64,000 nucleotides of DNA from Leptidea sinapis. Lineage: Eukaryota; Arthropoda; Insecta; Lepidoptera; Pieridae. The position numbers and the translations under genes were made by a program. The DNA is taken from NCBI RefSeq assembly GCF_905404315.1, contig NC_066267.1, positions 4,602,501 through 4,666,500 on the forward strand, read 5' to 3'. Shown in pieces: positions 42,467-52,672 of this stretch; positions within the stretch are counted from its first letter, which is position 1; every line of letters starts with the position of its first letter. The notes beneath the pieces are model-generated. The model worked only from the letters and a program-made list of their open reading frames with translations. It did not search any database and was not told where the DNA came from.

Positions 42467-43176
42467 GCTAACAACACTAAATTTGAAATTATGTTTACAT
42501 TCCTTAACATTTTCCAAAAGTGACTCGGCAACACTGGTGGATGAGACAAGGGAGCTTGAGATGGAAACTGGAATATCAGAAAAAAAATTCTCAAAAGCAG
42601 AAGCTACTTCCTGCTCAGAGTGGATTTTTCTATTGTTTATTCAAATTTAAAATCAAATTCAAGATTATATTCAAACTTGCAGTCATTCGCTCTTCCAGAT
42701 TCCCAGTTAATAACTTTCTTAGCAACAGACTTATCAATAGCAATAGTTTCATATATCATATAATTTTATTACTACGCAACATTATAAATAGCGATATAAA
42801 ATTTGAAACCTTGATAGCTTAGGACTTTGAAATAATGAATATTTTAATTAATATCGATCAAAAATAAAAATTAGCAACACGAGCAGGAGTCATAGCTACA
42901 TCACTAGTTAGCTCATAGACCAGCCATCGCTCCCGTCGCACATGTTTGACATTACTGTGTTTCAATCTGAAGGGCACCGTACCATAGAAATTACTGGGCA
43001 AATGAGACTGAACATATTATGTCTCAAGGTGAACGTGCGGCTCGCCTCAGCCAGCTTCGGGACAGATATAGATCTGAGAAAGAAAAGCCAGAATAGGGAT
43101 AAACATCGAATACAGAGAGCCAGAGAACTGTCTGTAGAGCTAGGAATATTTAGTATCAACATAGAACCCATGCGAA
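42467..43176. repeat. Recent tandem duplication, unit 1 (710 bp)
   Basis: Unit 1 begins inside the 5' part of LINE-B and ends at ATAGAACCCATGCGAAG. It is repeated at once at 43177-44113 with an offset of 710. By eye only two single-base differences were found (42542 T against G; 42945 G against C). Unit 1 lacks 227 bases present in unit 2 (43741-43967). The junction has GCTA microhomology. Confidence 0.92.
42945..43030 (+). repeat. SINE-like repeat in unit 1, cut short by deletion
   Basis: It reads ACATTACTGTGTTTCAATCT, GAAGGGCACCGTACC and TATGTCTCAAGGTGA, then jumps to the end block of the duplication unit. The hairpin and A-tail are gone. Confidence 0.85.
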
Positions 43177-44113
43177 GCTAACAACACTAAATTTGAAATT
43201 ATGTTTACATTCCTTAACATTTTCCAAAAGTGACTCGGCAACACTGGTGGAGGAGACAAGGGAGCTTGAGATGGAAACTGGAATATCAGAAAAAAAATTC
43301 TCAAAAGCAGAAGCTACTTCCTGCTCAGAGTGGATTTTTCTATTGTTTATTCAAATTTAAAATCAAATTCAAGATTATATTCAAACTTGCAGTCATTCGC
43401 TCTTCCAGATTCCCAGTTAATAACTTTCTTAGCAACAGACTTATCAATAGCAATAGTTTCATATATCATATAATTTTATTACTACGCAACATTATAAATA
43501 GCGATATAAAATTTGAAACCTTGATAGCTTAGGACTTTGAAATAATGAATATTTTAATTAATATCGATCAAAAATAAAAATTAGCAACACGAGCAGGAGT
43601 CATAGCTACATCACTAGTTAGCTCATAGACCAGCCATCGCTCCCGTCGCACATCTTTGACATTACTGTGTTTCAATCTGAAGGGCACCGTACCATAGAAA
43701 TTACTGGGCAAATGAGACTGAACATATTATGTCTCAAGGTGACGAGCGCAATTGTAGTGCCACTCAGAATATTTGGAGTTTTTAAGAATCCTGAGCGGCA
43801 CTGCATTGTAATGGGCGTATCAATTACCATCAGCTGAACGAGCAGGAGCTCGTCTCGTCCCTTATATTCATTAAAAAAGGTATTTTAATTCAAAAACTAA
43901 CTGAAGAGGTATCCTTTTTTGTTGATAATTGTTGATAATCTTTTGTTTTTAATCGAAAGAATCACCGGAACGTGCGGCTCGCCTCAGCCAGCTTCGGGAC
44001 AGATATAGATCTGAGAAAGAAAAGCCAGAATAGGGATAAACATCGAATACAGAGAGCCAGAGAACTGTCTGTAGAGCTAGGAATATTTAGTATCAACATA
44101 GAACCCATGCGAA
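43177..44113. repeat. Recent tandem duplication, unit 2 (937 bp)
   Basis: Unit 2 holds the LINE-B scrap, about 300 bases of AT-rich DNA, a SINE-like repeat at 43660-43866 with its complete 3' end, about 100 further bases, and a 147-base end block from 43968 that is directly joined to the SINE-like middle in unit 1. Unit 2 therefore has the ancestral arrangement and unit 1 the deletion. Confidence 0.9.
43655..43872 (+). repeat. SINE-like repeat in unit 2, with 3' end
   Basis: Same start as in unit 1, then the hairpin arms (GTGCCACTCAGAATATTTGG and AATCCTGAGCGGCAC), GTAATGGGCGTATCAATTAC, CTCGTCTCGTCCCTTATATT and a short A-run. The 5' head with GATGCCGGCTAG is missing. Confidence 0.85.
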
Positions 44114-44220
44114 GCCGGGGCGGGTCGCTAGAAGAATATAAACTTATAAGAATACTTTGGATAAACACTGTGGTTAAAATCTGCAAAAACCATATTAGTT
44201 ACAGACTGCTTAAGTGGTGA
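43968..44220 (+). mobile_element. Element end of uncertain class
   Basis: One frame reads ERAARLSQLRDRYRSEKEKP, an Arg-rich coil-like start similar to the basic repeats in some lepidopteran Helitron proteins. The block at 44107-44134 ends GCGAAGCCGGGGCGGGTCGC then TAG, which resembles Helitron 3' ends. Stops are frequent. The call is tentative. Confidence 0.4.
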
Positions 44221-45579
44221 CACTGCTACATTCGGACTCCAAACAAAATTCCGAGTAATAGCGCTATCATAGCCAAAGCCTCTTACCAAATTATCTATTA
44301 CAATCCTACACAAAGAGAACGGGGCACTTATTCTCAAATTATTGATATGTATCTCGCATTTCTGATGGTTAAGATATCACCGAATATGAAAGTCATCGAC
44401 ATGAATGTTTACAATGTTATCTGAGTAATATTTAAATCTTAGTTCTATGGTACATTTTCTATGATTAATTTCACGTTGTTATGATTAAACTATAAATTTA
44501 TAATATTATAGCTTAACCCAACCATGAGGATAATGTTTGTTTATGATAATTAGAAACAATTGAAATTTTCAATTCACGCAAAATTTCAACCCCGCTTCGC
44601 ACTATTAAAATATGTGAACGACGTAATTCTTTACTTTTAATTTTATTGGAAAATGAGGTGACTTCTTTAATTAGTTAAACATCTAATAATATGTAATTGT
44701 ATAGAGTTGAGTATGTTTTTGATGAAACATTTTTTGGAAATGGAATATAAATAAATCAATAAGTTAACAGTCCTTTTAAATTTTTATTCTTGTTCGTCTC
44801 CATGATCCCAATCCCATCAAAGTTCGTTTGAAATAAAAGTTCATAGTGGACGCTAACGTTTTAAGTAATTAATGTTATTTAACTTTAGCTTCCACTAATA
44901 TTTTGGCTGTGTTGAATCGATTTCGTAAGAATTAGTAGCTGTGGTTATAAATAGAAATATAGTTTGTGTTACGCATACAGATTTTTTTAAGAAATACAAT
45001 TTGCAAATAAATTTATTTTTTAATAGTACATAATCTGAGAATAATAATTATATATGTAATATTTTATAATGTTTTGATTTATTTCTATAAGATTTGACAT
45101 TTTCTACAGTTTACACGATAAAAAAAAAAGTTAAAAAATGTAGGAATCGTAGAGTTGTCACATAATATCTATTCCTCCAGAATTGGCGGTCAAGAACCAT
45201 CTGTGGTCCATTCAGTAAGAGTGTTGAAAGGGAGAAAGATAACGACCTTTAATAGAATATAAATAATTTTATAGACTATAATGTTTGATGGCACAGAGGG
45301 TAGAATCGTTCTGTTTTGATAATGTTGATAAATACTTTTACATATGACGACGAGGTTGTTGAAAATATTGAAGAAGAAAGATGAAATTTATTAATTCATT
45401 AAATGAACTAACGACATGTTTTATTTTGTAAAACCTATGAATTTTGTCATGCAGTTATTAATAATTATTATACTTGAAATATATTACTTTTTTTTTAATT
45501 ATAGTTCTTTCAATAAAATAATATGAAATCCGTTTTGAGACCTTATAATAAATGACTGCAAAGGCTAATATTATTATGT
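44221..45579. other. AT-rich stretch without recognised feature
   Basis: About 1.36 kb. No gene or repeat was found. Confidence 0.45.
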
Positions 45580-45700
45580 TTACTGACGTTTTTTATATAA
45601 GAGGTGGCCACAGGGCAAGAGGTTCACGTGATAGGAAGTACTGAGACTTCTGCCCATGGACATCAGCAAACACCAGGAGTCAAGAGATGCATTGCCAGTA
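45580..45700 (-). mobile_element. LINE 3' tail scrap (GTGGCC...CCCATGGACATC type)
   Basis: Words AGAGGTGGCCACAGGGCAAG, AGGTTCACGTGATAGGAAGT and CCCATGGACATCAGCAAACA match the inverted 3' end of a LINE family common in Lepidoptera. The same end lies in the other orientation at 57780-57875. A minus-strand open frame of 70 residues here is fortuitous. Confidence 0.5.
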
Positions 45701-45879
45701 TGGTCTAAGCTTGAGGACCAATTAAGTCGTATGGGTTCGGGAAAATTTAAACCGGTAGTTGATGCCACAAAGTCGCTGTGAGAGGCAGACAAGGAAATAT
45801 ATTTTAGCTACTCTTTTTGCAAAATACATAAACTAATACATATTAACTCAATATATTTAGTAATTTTATGACGGACAGA

Positions 45880-46075
45880 TGGCCGTTGGGGCAGTAAAGC
45901 CCTCGAATAGTGACCACGTACCGGAAGTAGTGTTGGTAGGACCCCCACAAGATGTATCGACGATCTGGTCAAGATCGCCGGAATACGTTATATAAGGCCA
46001 GCACATGACCGATCGTCATGGAGATCTTTAGGGGAGGCCTTTGTCCCTCTGGCCTGATGATGATGATGAAAAGTA
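45880..46075 (+). mobile_element. RTE-like LINE 3' end with GAT tail
   Basis: The plus strand reads RWGSKALE, then SSVGRTPTRCIDDLVKIAGI, RPAHDRSSWRSLGEAFVPL, the C-terminus of RTE-type LINEs, followed by (GAT)n at 46053-46068. A stop interrupts it after KALE. About 200 bases of the element remain. Confidence 0.82.
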
Positions 46076-46524
46076 TTGGTTTTGCGTAAGAGATGTATCA
46101 AATTTAAACTTTATTTTGTTATTTTATACTATTTAGTTTTTGAAGTAGGTTTTTTTATTTTATACTTCTTAGTGTCTGTAATAGGTTGTTCTGTAAACTA
46201 TTCTCTTTCGGCTGATGATGATGATGATGACACAATCATTTAAAAAAAAAAACCTGAAGCTATTATTGGATAATCCACTTCCGCAATTTTTCTTTTTAAA
46301 CGCATTTTAAGTCCGGCTGCGGAAAGTTTATTTTGATCACGAAACTGATAATACTGCGCAGATAATTTCCTGGAGAGAAATTAAGTCACGACTCTTGCTG
46401 GGATGTGACCAATATATCAATGTTTTCGAATGACTTAAACTTAGATTATTTATACGTAAATTGTAAATACGTAAATTATTTAAGTCTTAGATAATTTTTA
46501 CGTCCAGAAAGAGTTTCTTTCTGT
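46076..46524. other. Stretch without recognised gene
   Basis: A second (GAT)n run at 46193-46210 may be a further tail relic. Otherwise nothing was recognised. Confidence 0.35.
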
Positions 46525-46585
46525 TAGACAATCGATGAAAACAGGCCAGGTTTACTACTTTAGTGTGCATGACAAGTAACATCTT
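46525..46585. repeat. 60-bp dispersed repeat, copy 2 (inverted)
   Basis: CGATGAAAACAGGCCAGGTT and TTTAGTGTGCATGACAAG are the inverse of 22268-22330. Confidence 0.55.
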
Positions 46586-46624
46586 ACACTCGCATACGTT
46601 ACCCACTTTGTTTCAGTGAGCTTA

Positions 46625-46706
46625 CAAATTACTGTTTCACAGCAGAAATGGGCGCTATTGTGGCACCCATATTCTAGCCGGCATCCCGTTCAAAGGAGCA
46701 TCCCAC
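46625..46706 (-). repeat. SINE-like A-tailed repeat, 5' head fragment
   Basis: The words ATTACTGTTTCACAGCAGAA, ATGGGCGCTATTGTGGCACC, CATATTCTAGCCGGCATCCC and AAAGGAGCATCCCACTTG match the head of the repeat. The 3' part is missing. Confidence 0.75.
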
Positions 46707-47149
46707 TTGTAAGTTCGTGTGTTAGTTAAGTTCAATAAGCACTTTTATAAGCACTTAAGTTGCTCACTTGTGAAATCACAACATAATTCCTCAAGCATTA
46801 GAAATTATAATAATTCGATTTATGGCTAGATTTTAGTATTATAACTATCATGTCTGTGTTTGGTTACTGAATGAGTTTATTACATTGCAGATGAATTTTA
46901 TCTTATAATCGTTAGTGTGACATCGAATTATCACAGCTTAAGGGGATTAAAAGAATTGTAAACACAATGTAATTTGTTGATAGCTGTTGTTCTAAGATTC
47001 GTTTTTACAACGTTACCAAACTTTGTATAAACAGCTGTGATAACTTATATAGTGGGTACATTAATTTAATCAGCTAATGTTTCTGCATCTCTCAATGCAT
47101 AAATTCACGTAAAATGTTGATTGACAGATTGATATTTTTGTAAGGTAAG

Positions 47150-47290
47150 TCAGCAGCAGGAGCATTCAGGAGACATTTTGTAGTACGAAAAAGAGTCATA
47201 TGTATCATTTATAATTTAAGACCTCATGATTTGCTTAGAGATCGTAAAGAAATCAATATTTTGACAGTTGCTTCCTAATATATATACACA
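47150..47290 (+). mobile_element. LINE-B-like fragment
   Basis: The plus strand reads RKRVICIIYNLRPHDLLRDR then KEINILTVAS, matching LINE-B QKRAIRAIYNLGPRESLREK and EINILTVASQY. It ends in a (TA)n microsatellite at 47279-47330. Confidence 0.75.
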
Positions 47291-47291
47291 C

Positions 47292-47328
<37 letters not shown>

Positions 47329-47330
47329 AG
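47279..47330. repeat. (TA)n-rich microsatellite
   Basis: Interrupted TATACACA, TATATATACA and (TA)n runs follow the LINE-B-like scrap. Confidence 0.85.
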
Positions 47331-48685
47331 CAGCATTAACATACCTTTTTGAAGCAAAGTGATTATCATAATTAATAATGAAATTTTAATGAAAAGCGTA
47401 TTACAAAGTTCAGGAATATACAGACGATAAAAATGTGTGGATGTTGTGATAAATGTAAAGTGAACATAAAACTTACTGAGTTTCTTTCCGGTTCTTCTCA
47501 GAACTTCCTCCTGGTAGTCTTTTGAACCGATGGCATCAAAATTGACTTTCATAAGTGTACGAATTGTACCTTAATGAATTAATAAATTAAATTTTCACCT
47601 CTTCAGCACGAAAAGGGCGCTATTGCTACGTGAAAACTCGCAGAAAAAACGATTTTTACTGCGAGCGTGAGGCAAAGTGATTTAAATTTGGAACCCCACG
47701 TGACCATACATCCGGGAATTACTCCGCGTTTAAAAAAATAAACAATGAGATTCGGTGCGTTCCGAAACTCATTTTATCCTAGCGTATCATTGTCACAAAA
47801 ATGTATATGTTACTTATCGAAATTTAGATTTTTAAATTTTACTATTACGTGAGCCGACAGACCTTGTTGTGTACATAATAAATAAAAGAATGTTTTTTTA
47901 TGAATTTGTCAATAATATTTCATAACATCAAGTATTATTTCGTAAAATATGCTCCCTGTTGTTTTAATGATATTGTATCACAGCAGAACTGTCAAACCGT
48001 GCGTCAATATATTCTCTCATAGAAAATATGTTGATACAAATCAAATCTTGGAAATAAAAATAATTATGGGTCCCAAATCGAAATAAAAACTATTAGTTTA
48101 GAAGTTTACTAGAAACAAAACATCAGGACACTGGATTTATATATATTAAGATAAGATTTCTCAAATTTGAATCCAATTTTTGTAGATGGATTCAAATCTC
48201 TCCAACCTCTTATATTCAGCGAATTAAGATGTAACAGTTTGCTATATCTTAAGCGATACAAAGCATAAAATATAAAAATTAGTAAGACGGGGAAGGAACA
48301 GCCGTTATCGTCTTAGTTTGTTACAGGAAACTTCTGCCATCACGCCATTAAGCGGTACTGCGGCTGAACTTTTGTTATAATGCTCTTTAGATTGGTCTCT
48401 TATTGTTTGTTCCGCCTTTTATTCTATTACTTTACGATATACTTCAAGAACATCGGCTGGAACATTGATTTACAACAATGAAGGAAAAGTTTATTTTGTC
48501 TTTCTAAGTTTGTGGAAAATTGGTAAGTGATACGAACCATCAACTACACTACGGTGTATGTCAGTGTAATTGAAACCCCGAAATTATGACCAGCAACATT
48601 ATAGCGTTCATCTCCTATATAAGATCTTTTTGCAGAACAAGAACAAGATTGCCAATTGTCAATTTGAAGTAAAAGCCAAATTGAC
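47331..48685. other. Stretch without recognised feature
   Basis: About 1.35 kb, AT-rich, no domain, repeat or inverted pair found. Confidence 0.45.
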
Positions 48686-48688
48686 TAA

Positions 48689-49047
48689 GGCCGGTCCTAC
48701 AGTGGAAGCGGAATTTCTCCCGACCAGACTGTCTGGGCGGGTCTTGTCGGGACTGAACAAAACAAACATTGATGCGCCGTGTCACCTCACCCTCCTTCGT
48801 GGGAAGGGGGAACAAGTCTGAACTGGTCTGACAGCAACCAAACAGGTTTGTTTTTCGTCTAGTCCAGAATCCAGACAATAACGATACATTTCCTCGTCAA
48901 GAGTTCACACAGTACTGACTCTGGATTCTGACTGGTTCGTCCGCTCCTGTCTAGCTGAAGTGTAGGAGTGCCAAGTCTGGACTGGTCTGGTCTGACCGGG
49001 TCGGGCCTGCTAGCCAGACCGACTCCGCTTCCAATGAAGGACTGGCC
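48689..49047. mobile_element. PIF/Harbinger-like MITE, 359 bp, TAA target
   Basis: The left end GGCCGGTCCTACAGTGGAAG then CGGA pairs with the inverted right end TCCGCTTCCAATGAAGGACT then GGCC. TAA flanks both sides at 48686-48688 and 49048-49050. A 3-base TAA/TTA target and GG-starting ends fit the PIF/Harbinger group. The interior is GC-richer with internal repeats of the GGTCTGAC/CCAGTC type and no transposase. Short open frames across it are fortuitous. Confidence 0.78.
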
Positions 49048-49179
49048 TAAGAAGAGACTGTAATAGAGAAAGGCATTACTGCTGCGCTCAACAAAGCGCA
49101 GGGTCCGGTCACGTATTGTTTCTTTTGTATATATAACCAAAATATAGAATGGCTTCCTTTCATAGTGTTATTCCAAGGC

Positions 49180-49290
49180 GATACGACTTGGGTTCATTAA
49201 AAAGCGCGTACACCTTTCTCATATAAAAGCCCGGCAGCACTACTGTAATTTTTCTGCTGCAGTAGAATGTGGGCAGCAGTGATCACTTTT
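49180..49290 (+). mobile_element. LINE-A copy 6, 3' terminal scrap
   Basis: The words GGCGATACGACTTGGGTTCA, AAAGCGCGTACACCTTTCTC, CCCGGCAGCACT and GAATGTGGGCAGCAGTGATC follow the LINE-A 3' coding end (GRYDMGTFKKSAYTFLKGRQ in better copies). It meets the next repeat at about 49290. Confidence 0.78.
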
Positions 49291-49583
49291 TTTTATAAAA
49301 ATAAGGGACTATACGAGCAGGACGTTCAGCTAATTGTTACGCCTTGCCCATTACAGTGCCGCTCAGGATTCTTAAAAACCACAAAAATTCTGAGCGGCAC
49401 TACAACTGCGCTCGTCACCTTGAGACATAAAATGTTAAGTTTCATTTGCCCAGTAATTTCACTAGCTACGGCGCCCTTCAGACCGAAACACAGTAATGCT
49501 TTCACGGCAGAAATAATCGCTGTTGTGGTACCCAAAATCTAGCCGGCATCCTGTGCAAAGGAGCCTCCCACTTAACATCAGGT
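49291..49583 (-). repeat. SINE-like A-tailed repeat, nearly complete
   Basis: Starts with TTTTTTTTATAAAAATAAGG (the inverted A-tail), then ACGAGCAGGACGTTCAGCTA, both hairpin arms (GTGCCGCTCAGGATTCTTAA and ATTCTGAGCGGCAC), CTCGTCACCTTGAGACATAA, CTAGCTACGGCGCCCTTCAG and the head CTAGCCGGCATCCTGTGCAA then AGGAGCCTCCCAC. About 290 bp, the fullest copy in the window. Confidence 0.9.
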
Positions 49584-49904
49584 GACAAGTACACTCGTTT
49601 ACAATACCATATTATAATTAAGTAATAAGAGATATTGCATTTTAAAACAATTGAAATCAATATGAGAATTGAAACTTCTTTTCAACAGATAATAAGCGTA
49701 GCCCATGTTTGCTTGTAGTAATATGCTATCATAAAGGGATAGGCGTTAGTTTTTTACTTCTTTTTGAGGGAAGATAAAATAAATAACTAGTTTGGACCTA
49801 TATATTACTTGAAGGGGGTTTTGTATGCCCAATAACTCGTTGCAATGGGATGCATATTGTTGGTTACGTTTTGGGAATTAGTAAATGTTTTCAGCTATAT
49901 TCTG

Positions 49905-50040
49905 TCATATTATAAAACAAAGTCCTCCGCCACGTCTGTCTGTCTGTCTGTTCGCGATAAATCCAAAAACTACAGCACCGATTTTCATGTTATTTCCACG
50001 AACGGATTCTTGGTTCTCGAAGAAGGATTTAGTATATAAT
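49905..50040 (+). mobile_element. Helitron-like 5' fragment, candidate
   Basis: ATATTATAAAACAAAGTCCT, CGCCACGTCTGTCTGTCTGT, GTTCGCGATAAATCCAAAAA and ACCGATTTTCATG match the fragment at 40363. No 3' end is seen. Confidence 0.5.
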
Positions 50041-50987
50041 TAACTTATTAAGTAGCTTGTTTAAAAATTAAAGCGTCGACATTCGTTTTTATAAACAAGG
50101 CCAAACACTTCAAAAGCAATAAATTTTATTTAGTAACTCGAGCCCGTTTACCTTGACGTCGGTAAGACACGAATGGCACGTGCGCCATCGCGCGGTGTGG
50201 CGGCTTGGTACCTCAGGGGCTAAAATAATCTCGTGTTGAACCTATAAAGTAGTAATCGGAATTCCAGTTCAACTCGAATATGTGCGTCAATGGTAGATTT
50301 TTGTACAAGATTTAACGTGTGTTAAGTATTGTTTCTCAAAACAATAATCGAAATCTAATCAAATAACCCCCAAGAATTTCTTCAACCTTTCCAAGGATAT
50401 TAAAGTTTTAGAAGTATAAATTTTATTCATAAATTCTTAGTTGGAGATGAACTTGAAAGTTTATGAGAAAATAAGAAAAAAATTGTAATGTTTTATCATT
50501 GTCAATATTGTTACAATATACAGCAAGCCCGAATATAAATTAACTACGTAAGTTACAGTTTCAACTGTAGAACTCTAATAAAGTTATAACCTGCAAGAAT
50601 CAAAATGTATTTATAGCGGCTTTTGACTAGAAAACAACAAAAAGTACAAAGAGTAATGTAGCAATTGTACAAAAGTTCTCATTAGCAGACGATTTGAAAC
50701 GGTCGCAGGTTGTTCTAATGTCTCCATCCAACTATATCTTCCAATTATTGTACCGAATTCGAATTAAAGAGAAACGTTATTTTTGTATTTTGTTAGACCT
50801 CCGTAATGAAAGGATCGACCACGACTTTTATAACGCATATCCATTCTAATACATAAATAAATTAAGTAAATCCCATAAAATCCTGAAAAATGGAAGCTGA
50901 GTGTGATGGCGAGAGTATCCCTCGAGTTCCAGTACAATTCCATATACACTTTTCATAAGACATGCTATTAATGTCTTTACTTTTTAT
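50041..50987. other. Stretch without recognised gene
   Basis: A GC-richer patch at 50145-50215 (TGACGTCGGTAAGACACGAA, GCGCCATCGCGCGGTGTGGC) may be an element scrap. The rest is AT-rich with nothing recognised. Confidence 0.35.
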
Positions 50988-51026
50988 CAGTGGGAGGCTC
51001 CTTGCGTGCCGGCTAGATTATGGGCA
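50988..51026 (+). repeat. SINE-like repeat, 5' head, split by LINE-C
   Basis: CAGTGGGAGGCTCCTTGCGT then GCCGGCTAGATTATGGGCA is the repeat head. The body resumes at 52673 with GGCACCACAACGGC, so GGCA is present on both sides of the inserted LINE. Confidence 0.88.
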
Positions 51027-52672
51027 TTTCATTTAATTTTTTTTTTCATTTAATTTCATTTATTTGCTATTAAATAGGGTGGTACAAATTTGGTCTTACA
51101 ATAGTTTAAAGTATCTCCTACTTAGCCATTACCAATAGCATGCAAACTTGGTCTTGGGCAAAAATTTTTTTTACAATATAAATTAATTTATTTTATATAA
51201 AATAAAATTATAATTTTATACAATACAAAAAAAATATTAAAGTCAAGATAAGAATAATCCACTTACAATGCAATGTCACAATCCTTTACTCTTTGTGGTC
51301 AAAAAACTCTTCTATTTAATAAAATTTTGTTTTGAAGAAGCCAACTGTGTAAGGATACTTTAAATCTTGAAAAAGGTAACAACTTAAATGAATCAGGGAT
51401 CTTATTGAAAATTTTCATGCCCATCCAGAAGCAATTTTTCTGAAATAAAGTGCTATGTGGAACGACTCTAGTCACTAACCTATCCGCTTTCCTAAGTATT
51501 CTAGTACTGTGGGTCATATGCATTTGCTGTAAGTATAGCACTGTGATTTTCCTTTATAAATTTTGCCATCTTGTAAATGTATAGATCGGGCAGTGTCAAT
51601 AATTTAAGTGACTTGAAAAAGGGCTTGCATGAAACGTCAGGCTTAATAGCACAGATTGATCTGATGCACTTTTTCTGTGCAATAAATGCTTTGTTTATCA
51701 TTGAAGAGTTGCCCCACAGTATGAGACCATATCTAAGTATGGACTCAACGTACGCATGGTAGGTAATTAAGGCCGTTTGTCTCGAACTAACTTTCGTCAA
51801 CTTATAAAGTGCAAAGGAGAAAATGTTTATTTTGCTACAAACTTTGCTTACTTGATGTTTCCAACTTAGATCTCTATCGATAGTCACACCAAGAAAATTT
51901 GTACTTTCTACATGGGTTATCATATTTTGGTCAAAATGTATATTCATCGAATCGGAATTGTCAATATCATTATTTCTTTTATTGAAATGTATATATGTTG
52001 TCTCATTAAAATTTATCTGTAGGTTATTTTGATTAAGCCATAATATTACTATTTTTTTATTGTGTTATTAAGTTCTGATTCGTGGACACGTAATCCATCT
52101 CGTTTATCTGTGGTAACAATAACAGATATATCATCCGCAAATAGGACCGCTTTGTGGGATGTTACTTCTGGTAAGTCATTAATGTAAATTAAAAACAGAA
52201 GAGGGCCAAGCACACTGCCCTGTGGTACTCCAAATTAATTAACTTTAGATCCTGATTTAAATTTTTCCGCATAATTCTCATTAACTTTAGTTACCTCAAC
52301 ATATTGAGCTCTGTTAGACATATAGGATCTTATACAACTCTGTGCCAAACCTATGATTCCATTATGTTCTAGCTTAGACAACAATTGTTCATGAGAAATG
52401 AAGTCAAAGGCTTTTGACATATCAAAAAATAAAGCTGAAGTATATTTATTTTCATTACGACCAAGCATAATATTTTTTTAAAAATCAAAACAAGCGTGTA
52501 GCCTTGATTTTTGTCTTTGAAACCCGTACTGATTTCTTTTTATAATATCAAACTGATTAAAAAATTTCATTAATTTAGCGTGAATAATTTTCTCGAAAAC
52601 CTTAGACAGTGTGAATATGAGGGTAACTGGCCTGTTTTATTTATATTACTTCTATCACCTTTTTTACAAAGA
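51027..52672 (-). mobile_element. LINE-C, 5'-truncated, inserted in a SINE-like copy
   Basis: On the minus strand: SKVFEKIIHAKLMKFFNQF near 52610-52550, SALFFDMSKAFDFISHEQLL with the first Asp near 52435-52380, FGVPQGSVLGPLLFLIYIND near 52230-52170, AVLFADDISVIVTTDKRDGL near 52155-52095, NFLGVTIDRDLSWKHQVSK near 51895-51840, YVESILRYGLILWGNSSMIN near 51755-51690 and a C-terminal QKNCFWMGMKIFNKIPDSFK near 51450-51390. The tail at 51027-51065 is ATTTA-rich. A stop replaces one residue before FGVPQG and several frameshifts occur. Confidence 0.9.

Larger units (their letters stand above)
40795..42650 (-). mobile_element. LINE-B copy 1, best-preserved LINE
   Basis: The 3' end at 40795-40985 holds the LINE-B untranslated region. 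Three frames cover the reverse transcriptase: 42517-42215 (fingers, SKITPIFKSGLTSDPNNY), 42183-41815 (CDLSKAFDCVQHSTLVRKLG and GMGVPQGSILGHFLFLIYIN) and 41834-40992 (LFADDTSLI, then thumb and C-terminus ending DTTDWE). Only two frame breaks separate them, one in a run of nine A bases just before FADD. The 5' end is truncated near 42650, so the endonuclease is absent. The sequence then runs into a tandem duplication. Confidence 0.92.

Noticed and set aside
42520..43532. Duplicated 100-residue protein
   Set aside because: The two equal frames result from the tandem DNA duplication and run through LINE-B scrap read in the wrong sense.
46193..46215. Second hammerhead core (CTGATGA)
   Set aside because: The CTGATGA is part of a (GAT)n run with no stem II or GAAA behind it.
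47253..47552. 99-residue minus-strand gene with a Tyr/Ile run
   Set aside because: The C-terminal run is the (TA)n microsatellite read as protein.
48570..49140. Overlapping open frames on both strands
   Set aside because: They fall across the PIF-like MITE, whose GC-rich interior opens frames by chance.
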